Of a stretch of 64,000 bases of DNA, positions 38,001 through 50,000 are shown piece after piece; the stretch's first letter is position 1; every line of letters begins with the position of its first letter. Under the pieces are notes generated by a model. That model ran no database searches. It saw only the letters and a program-made list of their open reading frames with translations, and was not told the origin of the DNA. The translations under genes and the position numbers were made by a program. Where the stretch lies: the NCBI GenBank assembly GCA_032622095.1, contig CP136066.1:105487319-105551318 (forward strand), in the 5' to 3' direction. This stretch comes from Siphonodentalium dalli. Taxonomy: Eukaryota; Mollusca; Scaphopoda; Gadilida; Siphonodentaliidae.

Positions 38001-41000
38001 TGCCTTTGTAAATGACCAAATAAATCTAGCAGATGCGTTGTTGGCAGTTTCTTCGAATCGTATGATTCATTCGATGTCTGCTTGCTCTAATTGGGGCCCT
38101 AAGTTTTGTTATATATTTTTTCAGAACTTATTCCTCTTGATAAGGTTTATGGAGCTCTCGGATAAGCTTTTTTACCATTTCTAGTTTAATTATTTCAGAA
38201 TTGAATCCTTTTTATTTTGTATAGTTGGCTCTTGTTGTATCCTTTTTGTGGATGTTTTTTTCAGAACCGAATCCTCTTTATCATGTATATGGAGCACTGT
38301 TATATAATCTTTTCTGCTGTGTATTTTTTCAGAACTGAATCCTCTTGATTACGTGTATGGAGCTCTGGGATGTAAGCTTGAATCGCTGGAGGAACAGGAT
38401 CCCACGACTCAGCTCCTGCTCAGATATATTAAGAGAAATTGTGAGTAGATATAGTAATGATCAGTTTATAAAAGAATCCGATCATAATGAGTTATCACCT
38501 CTACATATATTATCAATAATTACATCCACTTTCTACAGTATTTTGCAATTGGTTTCTAATCTGCTAATATATTTAAATACAGTAATGCCCTAAATAATCG
38601 ACTCCTTAACCACAGCAAAATTATGGGTAATTTTTCAGGATTTAGTCAGAAATATGGCTTGTTGCCATTCATCGGAAAGCTCTCACTGAGAGCTTTCCGT
38701 TGAATGGCAATAAGGGACCGTCGCGAAATGCAAAAACCGATACCGACCGATAACCGATACCGACCGATGACCGATTGTAATAAATTCATCGGTCATTCTA
38801 TCTGTTCCATCGGTCATTCTATCTGTTCCATCGGTCATTCTATCGCTTCCATCGGTCGTTTCATCGGTAATTCTATCGGTTCCATCGGTTATTCATCGGC
38901 GACTGATACGACGACGTTACAGCGACGTAACAGCGACGTCGGAAAACACGGGTGTCAGTCGTGTTTTGGCGACGTCGCTGTAACGTCGTCGTATCAGTCG
39001 CCGATGAATAACCGATGGAACAGATGAATAACCGATGGAACCGATAGAATGTCCGATGAAACGACCGATGGAAGCGATACTCGTGCATATAACCTTGAAA
39101 TCTATGCTTATAAAGTCAATTCGAATGACTATCGCGCTGAGCATAATATACATATTTATCCATGCACTGTAGTTTATCTATAGTTATACACGCAAAATAG
39201 TGTTTGAGAGAAATCACTTACTATCATAGCCTAGTCCGATAGGCCTAGGTCTCAATCCGTAATTAGACATGTATTTATACCCATACCGAGAAAGAATTTA
39301 ATTGTGTTTATAAATGAATGCGTCATACTTTATCAGTTTATTTGTATAATCGCTACCTGACTTCCCCGCATTCAAATGACGGCAACTTAATAGACTCAAT
39401 TGTGAAGTTTTATGAAAACTTTCGGACAGTTGTCAAATGACCAGCTGTACGTAATATGTCCTTCTGCATTGAAAACGATTGCATTGATCTTTGCCGACGA
39501 ATCAGTCATGTTCGCGTGCTTACCGGAATACACATCTATTACTGTGCCACTGTGGGGTTCCTTTTAGGCACAAAATATTTTCGTTTTAATTATCTCAATC
39601 AAACACTCAATAATGCCATAATCCAACAATTTTATTTTAGAGGTTTTATAAAATATATGGATCATTGAAAGTGTAATAAAATGTTACTTTATAGTTCGGA
39701 AGCGCCCCACCCGGACATTTACCGACCGGAAATTTCCCCACCCTGCTAATAAAATGCAGACATCAAACAATGTTTTGACTGATCAGTAAAGCCTAGTCAC
39801 TGAGGCCATCTCAAGCGATGTCAACTCAGCCGATGTAATGTTTTGACAGACACGAAAGCGTGTTCTGACAAACATGAAGGAGTGTTTTGACGATAGTTTG
39901 GGACATCAACGCAGTTAAAACAATGTTGTGACAATTATGATCACAGTATGAATTCTAGTGAGTGAACTCTAGATAGCTATATAACCTTATCAAAGTTATC
40001 GTGGAATCCCGGGGCCAGCCGCCCCAAAACACTCAATAAAAAAAAATAAATAAATAAAATGGAATCATATCTTCAATCATGGAACTGATTAAGAACAATC
40101 GTGGTGGTGACAAATTATGTTTCGAAGGTCATGCTTATACCAAAAAGAAAGTCAACAAATCGTCAATAAAATGGGAGTGTTCGCAGTGACGAGCTCTCAC
40201 ATGCAAGGGGTGTGTCACAACTGATGACGAGGTAAGTCTCAATTTCCACGATGTTAATTCATTTTCTGAGAAACAGACATAAAGAGCGTTCTTAGTTAAT
40301 TATCCAATAATATGTGCGCAAATTTCTATAAGGATCATTTAATTTGATATGTTTTTAATATGTAAAAACTCAAACATCGGGGCCTCATTACGCACTGTCT
40401 TTAGGGAATTTCTGTATAAAAAAATGTTGTTTCGCTGCGAGAACATGGCGGACACTTTTTGTCAAAAAAAAATTAAATATATATATATATAATCTTGCGG
40501 AGAAGAACAAGCTTGCCGAGTTATGTATAAAATATAAAAATTTCACGTCCTCACATTTGCTGGGAATTCTACCCTGCATTTGGGTCGCCAGCTGGTCAGC
40601 ACGTTTATTTGGAGCCCGAGAGTAGTACCGTACCGGTACCTCAATATTGGAATGATAACACGGAAACATTGATTTGGTATTAACTATTTTATTTTATTTA
40701 TTGAATTACAACTAGATACCTATCCATCATTGGGTGTTTCGTTACCGTTTTTCCTTCGAAGTTTGGTGGACGGCTTGAATCCTTCCGTTGTGTCTGTGAA
40801 TTTTCAACTTACCTGAGGCTGAGAAATAGACCTCAATGGGCTGGAATTTTACTCCATCTTTGGGTTAGCCTACCTGTGTTTAAGTTGCGTTATACACCGA
40901 AAATTACGGTATTATTACTATTTACTTGTGTGTAACGGTGATTAATTGAATTTTTCTAAAACAATGGAAAATTTCCAATTTTGGTCTGTAAAGACACATT

Positions 41001-44000
41001 TTTCCCAATTCGAACGGACCCTGACCCATTCCCAAAATAGGCAAAAATCCCTGGGCCCGCGCACTATAGGCTTAGATCTCAATCAGTAATTAGATATTTA
41101 TTTACCCATATATATACGGTAAAATAATCGAAGAATTGAATTGTGTTTATAAATGAATGCGTCATACTAGATTGCCTCATGACTTCCCGTTCGCGAAGTG
41201 TAATATTTCTTACGGAAGAATATTGACCTATATAGATTTTCGCGCAATCACGGCAACTTAATAGACTCAATTGTGAAGATTTATGAAAACTTTCGGACAG
41301 TTGTCAAATGACACACTGTAGTAGGGCCTAGTGCATTGAAAACGATTGCATTGATCTTTGCCGACGATTCACTGTCATTGAATGTATAAAAATCGGTGCC
41401 AGAATTTTCTTCAGAATGAAAAATAAAGAGCGTTTCTGCGTGATGAGGTATTTTTCGGGCCGCGAAAGATTTTATGAACCTAAATATTTCAAATACGTTC
41501 AATGTCGTAGTTACCATAAGACAAAGCCGCGGCAGCATGCAAGTGGACCTTTGATGAAACTTCAAAGGGAAAATCGAGGAGAAAGTGACATGTAATCATG
41601 TTCACTCAAACAAGAGTTACGATGTAGCAAATAATGTCGATTGCAACACAGTCGACGTCTGGGTGTATTCTGCCTGATGCACCTGGCGTTTGAGATATAC
41701 AGATGAGCGCAAAAATAACGGAGATTAACAATTTCCCATTCAAGGGTTTTACTCACTTTTTGTGGCAATATACGTAAACAATACTTTATGGATATATATA
41801 ACAAAATAAAATGATGCATGGTTTATACACCAATTGAATAAAGCGTCCACATGGTTTGTTTATGTGGATTTGCAATAGACCGGATATGGATGATTAGAAT
41901 TGTGCTAAATTAATCGGCTTTCCGGGAAACCAGTATGAGTGCACCGCTTCCCTTAGACGTTAAGAAAAAGACTTTTAAAATAAAATAAATTGAGCGCACA
42001 AAATAAATAACTAATTTTTTTAATCGTACGAATTCTACTATTGAAAACATCAATTCCAACACGCTATGTTCGGGTTCACTACACTATCAATCATTACTTA
42101 TTGATACAGTGCTTAAATAGGTACATATTTCACGTTTCGACTTGACTGTGGTGTTTGTTCCTTCAATACGCCGAAATGTATTTATGAAACTTGGCATGTA
42201 TGGATTAGAGTTATGTCCCGTAGCTCGGGTATGTTACAAATTGGGAATCTGTTCGGAGTATGTTCAGAATACACCCAGACGTCAAACCGATTAATGCTGA
42301 ATATCTTTCGGCATGCATGGGGGGGGGGGGGGGGGGTCTTCAAAATCGAAGATCAGATAAATTGCTGACATCGTAAAATGTCGCACATTTCCAGTTTCGG
42401 GCGCTCGTAGTTAATTTTCACTGGGCAATGGATATGCCACATATGGATTGAGAATATTACAGTTGTATTTAATATGCTCATTTGTCCATATAATAGCCAC
42501 TCGAATAAAACATGGCAATAATTTAATTTACTAATTCTCGGTTATGGTGTCAAAGTATACCACATTAGAACAAAATATCGGTAAGCTCCTCCCACAGCCA
42601 ACCAATTAAAGCAGAGAATAAAATCTCACTAAATAATCCGGGATTATTGACAGGTGTATGTCGACGTGCATGATGGCATGCGCGCGGGAACGATGCATCG
42701 GTATTTTTATGTTTGACAACAAAGTCCCATTAAAATCGTTAGATCGTTGAAACAGTGGGGTTAAATATAAATGTGATTCGTCATAATGACCACAAAAGCC
42801 GATGTTATGTACGAATTTAAATTTCCTTTAATTAAAAATACTCGAAAAAAAGACGATACAAACCAGAAATCTATCCCCGGTGTACATGCCGTTCGGCCGC
42901 AGTGTACTTCCTGTTCGGGACACAACAGTTTAATTCTATCTGAGATAAATTTATTTCACTATCGAGCGTCACTGTATTTAATTAATAGATAAGAATGACG
43001 GCTTTTGTTGTCAATTTGGATACATTTGTAAAAATTACTACTTTGAGCTAGATTATTCTCCATTTCTATTTTATCACCCTGTCGGAGTGTTTCAAATCAC
43101 TTTAAGACTAATTTAGAGGACAATTAATTGTGTTTATACAATGTTTTGTCATAAGAACACTGCATTTAGCGGACAGTTATGATTGTGTTTACAAAACATT
43201 TTTCCATGCACGTGCGCCGTCTCGTCAAGGAAGTCCTTGTATTCCCGCACACAAGGATTAATTGAAGTGATAATGAAAGTCAAAATAGAATTCAATATGA
43301 TTTTTTTTATAAATACGAATAAAATAACCCATACAAATCCCAACCAAGAATTATTATATGACGCGTCCACATAAGACAACTTCAGACAAGTCGTCCCAAA
43401 CACAAAATCACTGTCGGGGCGAGTTATCTCCCGTCTAGTTGCTCCGTTTCCTTCGTGGACACATGCATTCGAATGCTGGTAGCTGGTGACGGATTATTAC
43501 CTGTACGTTTATCTGGATGCGAAGAGCGATAGTCATAGCACTGCATGGCTTACAAACATGACGTTATGGCGTCGTAATTTAAGTCCATCGGTCAACCATC
43601 GGTTATTTTGAACGTCGTCATCGGTCGACCGATGTACGCCATCGGTCAAATGATGTACGCCATCGGTCGAACCATCGGTCGTTTTTCACGTCGGTCGGAT
43701 CGGTCGACCGATGATTTAACCGGTGTACATCGGCTATCGGTCGGTTATCGGTCGGTATCGGTTTTTGCATTTCGCTACGGTCCCTAAGCCATATTTCCGA
43801 CTAAATCCTGAAAAATTACCCATAATTTTGCTGTGATTAAGGAGTCGATTATTTAGGGCATTACAGTAGCATAATCACATTAGGGCGGATGTGAACAAAA
43901 ACATGCAACGTCAGAGCAACATGACTTTAAGGTTTCAAATATTTAACAATATTTCCAATTTAAAATGTTCGCGATTTATGAGTTTGTGATTCGGCATGAT

Positions 44001-47000
44001 GACTTTAACATGTGTAATTACATTAGGAAGCCAAGATTATTCCTTAAAAGATAATCTATCTCTTCTATAACAAGTTTTATGTATCTTCCCGGGTATAAAA
44101 TAATAAATATGAATCGAAGACCCCTGTCTGGAACACTTCTATCAATTAATATTGATTTTAATACAAATTTTATGGTACAATATACATACAATCAATTGGG
44201 GACTGTAGTTTATGGCTCACGTTCGTTTGGAGCATACCATGCAGGATAACACTATCTAAAAATTCAAAAACCAGTAATGAAAAACATCCCTGGTGTGTTA
44301 ACCCTTTGAACCCTGATGGCGCACAGCGATCGACACCCTGACCCGGTATTTTCCCTTAAAATAGATAGTGTCTTGTCGCATAATGCTGGTTATGTTTAAA
44401 TTGTAACACAGGTCTGAAACTTTACAGGTTTAGCCTCAATGGATCACTGATCATTATAAGATCGGGATACTTTGTCATGCGTCAACTCCTTGGTAATGGT
44501 TGTTAGACAACTACCCGGAATTGACTGGAAAATGATCGAATGACACCATTTAAATAACCGTTCAGTGGTATTTTTACCTTAAAAACACATGTTTTGTGAA
44601 ATATAGCCTATGCTATGCGCATATATTCCTACCAGATACTAGCGGGTAACCATTCCATATTCATGCCCTAGCCACCGCTGATGGGCCATAAAAATATATA
44701 TTAGTGGGTGTGGTTAATATACGCGAGGGTAATTTAAACTGAATTTATTTGTCTAAATTATGTCTGGTCTACAAACGTGTGGAACATGACACTATATGCC
44801 GTAAATATAGATTTATTATATAGTGTCTCTTCCGGCCCAAAACATATTTTTTTATAAAACCTGATTTCAAGACTATAAATAACTTTATTGTGAATAAAAT
44901 ACACAAATCACAATGAAATCTCTTTGTTTGCTTTGATTGAGGGTGCTAACAGGATAGAGTTCTTCTTCTTGGTGCGTTCCAGGTATGCTCCGAACGTTTT
45001 CGTGATATTTCTGTTCTAAAAATAACCACTCTTACTATCCTGGAAATATGATAAGAAATTCTAAATAAAATTTATATTAATTGATAGATGCTTTTCTGGA
45101 CAGGTGTCCTCGATTCATATCTATTATTTTATACCATGGCATCTATATGAAAACATTCTAAATATTTAATATATATTTCTGTGATCTGGCTCTTCACTTC
45201 TAAAAAATATCTCTATGCCTCTCTTGCTCCCTGTCTCCCTATCACTATCCAGATATGTAATTTTTCAGTATTTTTTTTTTAACTTTGAAAATTTCAGGAT
45301 TTTTATAACTTCCAGATGGGATTTCTTTTTTCCTATATGTGACAGTTTATAGAGTTGAAACACTTCTGAGAAAAAACATGTATTCCTAGGTATGTGACAA
45401 TATTGCAAAAAGTACATCTCAGATGCCACACGAAACACTCTCAGGGCATTTAATTGAAAAATTTTCCTGCTGCCTACCCCTGCAAAAATATTTTTCCCTA
45501 GTTTTTCCGCAATTAGGGTTTCAGGATTATTCTATTACATCTCTATCTCTATCTCTCTCTCTATCTATCTAATTATATTTCTCATATTGTTAATACTCCC
45601 TCTGAATTCAGCTCTGTATTTTCTATTCAGTTAACAACAGTATGGAGATTGAAGGAATTATGGCTATTGAAAGACAAGGAGAGAATGAAAGAATGGCCAA
45701 ACGAGGAATAGGAAACAGGCAACTGTTATTCCATGGCAGCAACGTGGCTAACTTCCTCAGTATTCTAAACCGAGGCCTGGTCATGTCACCACCCGAGGCT
45801 GGCATTACTGGACAACTCTTCGGAAAGGTGTGTAGCAATGAAAGATATTTCATTTAAAAACTAGAGAGTTTCTATTGCCTTGATATATTGTAAGGGAATG
45901 TATGTTGATCTTGTCTGTAGCATGTTGGATTACATGATTACCGCAGTACGCTAAATAATTGATTCCTTAAAGGATTGCTATCGTGATGAATACAACAAAA
46001 CACTACGGAAAGCCACCCCTATTATGATCACAATGATCCAAGTCCCATAACAATCGCGTAATAAATAAGCCGAGAAATAAATAATACCCCCACCAGTTGT
46101 CGGCTATCTTGTCGCAAATCCTCATATGACGTCAAATGAGTAGATCGGAGTTAGATGTGTCTACATATATGACGTCATATGAGTGGCGATGTAAAATGTG
46201 GAATTGACTGGAGCGCCTGAGTGTATTGTAATTACTGTGGGGCATGTCAATAACATTGTGTATTCGCGGTGAATTGTCATCGCCCGGTGAGTTATCTTCA
46301 TGCACTTGTCATAAGTGCTGTTTGGAACGTTAATTTTTTGACAAAGATATAGAAGGCCGATTGAGCGTGGTAGATAACACTGTCGTGTCAAAAATAAAGC
46401 TTATAAAAACACGAGCCCGCATGTGAACTCTACATTCGGGTGTGTGTTCACGATGTCATTTTAAAGTTCCAGATATATGCCTCGATTGTCCCGTCTATAT
46501 ACAGTCATCTTTCGTCTATTCACTCGTGACAATGCCAAATAAATGCAGTGTTTTCGGCTGTGGCCGGTATAATGACTCTCAATTAGGAATAATTCTACAT
46601 TCATTTCCAAGCGATGTTTGTTTACGTGACATTTGGTGGGATATCTGTGGGAAACTATTAAAATGGTTGATGACGAAATGGTCCAGAATTTGTTCCGTCC
46701 ACTTCGAAAAAAAGGTTTTTTGAGCACACGGTGAATACACTTGGCCCCAACAGTGGCTACCGATGACAACTCAGAAGAGACGCAACACCCACATTAAACA
46801 AACCTACCACCGGCGATAACGCCATCCTAAGAAAAACGTCAATTCCCGTAAATAATATAAATTTGCCGGAGCGTCCAGTCATGAGTATATCCAATTGATC
46901 TTTGGATATTCCAAATAAAGAGCGTTTAATTTTACGAGTCGGGCATTGTTACGAAAACATACAATTGCAGTTAAAGTGGGGAGTATATTGATGAATAATT

Positions 47001-50000
47001 TAGTAAATATTCACGATGACAACTATTTAAGTCGAGTCCCCACTTTCCTTCACCATGACTCAATAAAGAGCGTTCCATGTTAAGCGTATTCCTGATATAG
47101 TGCGAATAAAAAGCATTTAATAAACCGGAAATTGCTATGACTTTGACTGGTATATAAACATATATATCGAAAGTTCTTGTACATGTATTTACGTGTATTG
47201 GTGTAATTAGTAAATATTCACGGTGACAACTATTCTAAGTCGAGTCCCCATTTTCCTTTACCATGACTCAATAAAGAGCGTTCCCTGTTAAGCATATTCC
47301 CGATATGGTGTGAATAAAGAGCGTTTGTATTTGTGATTACTTATTAAACCGGATTATGATACCTCCTTCAAAAAGTGTTATATATGATATATGCCAAATA
47401 CCATATATACATAGATAAACTGGCAAACAGCACAAGGCAGTGACAAATTGCCACATCTATAACAACGTTCGAAGAAGTAAAAAACGGAAGACATTGATCA
47501 CGACTATACATCCCGATGGATGAGATCGTTGTGTTTTGATAGTAATGGGAATTCCCCTAATCGCTACGTCATTGTCACGTGTTAAATTATGTGACCACAT
47601 CAACCGCTGATCATGTGACTTCAATCACGTGACTTCGTCTGCAACATAAGATCTTAGGCATTCTGAATCAAGGACACCTGTCTGGAAAAGCTTGTATCAA
47701 TTATTATCAAGTTTAATTAAATGTTTTCTCATGTAATACCTGCATTCTAACTGACAGAAAACATGGTTATTTTTAGAATAGAAATGTCAGGCAATCTCAT
47801 GGAAGCTTTCGGAGCGAATCCAGAGGGTGAATTTTTTTATATTTTAGCACATTCCATCAAGGCCAAAGTCATTTCGTGAAGAGATTTCACTGTGAACGTT
47901 CAGCTACATAAAAAATAAACCACTTTATTATGCCTTTATAGACAGATAATATACCAATCATTTCTGTCCGTTTTATTCACACATAAAGCTATTTGTAGTT
48001 TTGGGTATTATAAAAATTATATTGTTGTTGTTGTAATTGTGGCCCAAAAGATGTACCCTTTCATCACTAAATAGTCAAGGATTATGGTTCCTTCAGGAAA
48101 TGTTCAGATAATAAGTTCAATGAATGACCATAGGAACTTATTATTGAACTTATTATCTGAACATTTACTACCAATTAACCCTTTCAGTGCCAAGTCCGAT
48201 TTTTGTATCAACCCATATTTCCTTGATAATTTTTCAAATTTATTGATTATAATAATGTGATACATTGATGGAAAGAGCTCTAAGTAGAGCTGTTTCCATC
48301 AATGTATCACATTATTATAATCAATAAATTTGAAAAATGATCAATGAAATATGGGTTGATACAAAAATCGGACTTGGCACTGAAAGGGTTAAATAAATGG
48401 AATTATTTTGCAGTTGTATTATCTGTTTGTTTGTCTGTTGACTGCTTATATTTCCTGAACATCCATCCAGATGAATAATAGACTATTCCAATGTATACTT
48501 TTATAACTGATGGGAGAATACATTAAATAAAAGAGATGTCTTCGTGAATTGTGCTTATTTCCTTTTTTTTTTTTTCAGGGACTGTATTTTTCTAACAGAT
48601 GGAGCAAAAGTTTTGGTTACTGCAGCAACTATGACTCAAATTCTGGAACACAACTTATGCTTATTTGTGAGGTGAGTGTAAATTTTGTCTGGTCTCTATA
48701 TTATACACCTCACTAATATTTTATGGCAATGTTGCTTGCAGTCCATGTCGTTGCCGACAGAGTGTGAATTTATTGATGCTATCCTGCACAGTGGGCTAGT
48801 GTCACCAAATTCACCCTGGGAACCTCACTCTGATTAGGCCTCAACTGCTATGGGAGACCTAGGATCAGATTGAAGTTCCCAAGTTGAAGTTGGTGAGCTT
48901 CACCCAATTGTCATCTCGAATATGCATTTTATATTCTGCAAATTAGGGGATATCAACAGAAGGGAAAAAAGTTACTAAAAACAATACTAATTTGAGACTA
49001 TAGATACTCCCCAGAAGATGAGGCCTAAGCTGAATGAGTTCTCCAGAGGGTGAATTTGGTGCTGCTAGCACGCCATGTGGGATAGCGTCACTAAATTCAC
49101 CCTCTGGGGACCTCATTCTGTAAATATCAGACACACACAATTCAGGCTTGTCATTGACGAATAGTTCCCATTTCACAACAATGAATAAGAATCCTTCTGC
49201 ACTTATATTATCTATAAATATATCTGCCATATGCTGATATTTTCTGAACATCCCTCCTGAGGATGAATAGACCATTCCAATGTCTACTTTTATAACTGAG
49301 TGGGAGAATCCATTTAGTAAAGAAAGGGTTAAGTAGCATATCTCTTATCTACTAATAGAAAGTGTAAATCAATCTACAGTAATGCCCAGTGAGAGCTTTC
49401 CGGTGAATGGCAACAAGCCAATTTTCCGACTAAATCCTGAAAAATTTCCCATAATTCTGCTGTGGTTAAGGAGTCGATTATTTAGGGCATGACTGTATCT
49501 CTCATTTGACTTCATCTGACATGATTTATGTCCTTTTTAGGTTGCATTGGGGAAAGTGAAACAATGCCACTCGCATGACTGGGAAGAAGGTCGAGATCGC
49601 GATCACAACAGCATCCAAGGCCTGGGGAGAAACTATCCCAATGAAGAATTCAATGTCCAACTGCCAACAGGTATGTACAACTTGTTGCTACTTTGGGACG
49701 AAATGTTTTTTTAAGGCCCTCATTGTAATGTAAATCATTTAAATTTCGCGGATCAAATAACATATTTCGCGAAGGATAGAGATTATCTCCACCGAGTTAT
49801 GTTGGGATATAAGATTTTATGAAACGAGTTTGATAAATTTGATTCACAATGAGTTGTATGAAACAAGTTTCATAAAATCTTATATCCCGACATAACGAGT
49901 TGAAGATCTTGTATATCACATGAAAAAACTAGAGCTTTATGCCTTTTTAACAAAACAAAATCCTCAAAAGAAGCTTTGAAATGCATACATTTACAACGTT

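Larger units (their letters stand above)
38714..43784. mobile_element. Large DNA transposon-like element B, 5071 bp, TAA target duplication
   Basis: The ends are GGGACCGTCGCGAAATGCAA and (inverted) GGGACCGTAGCGAAATGCAA, then iterated ACCGATA/ACCGACCGAT motifs over 60-200 bp. TAA lies on both sides (38711-38713, 43785-43787). A large internal palindrome at about 38800-39085 is centred on GACGTCGGAAAACACGGGTG. Direct repeats are at 39239-39510 and 41064-41376, and a FLYWCH-like exon is at 40.1 kb. Architecture and duplication match element A, though the sequences differ. Confidence 0.86.
38580..43866. mobile_element. Tc1/mariner-like MITE, copy 5, split by element B
   Basis: The left two thirds (38580-38713) and the right arm (43785-43866) are parts of one 212-bp palindrome. 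They join at GGCAATAA|...|TAAGCCATAT, with a 5.07-kb element between them. Confidence 0.88.

Noticed and set aside
38704-39153. SIGHSICSIGHSI-type repetitive ORFs on both strands
   Set aside because: They result from the ATCGGT iterations and palindrome in element B.
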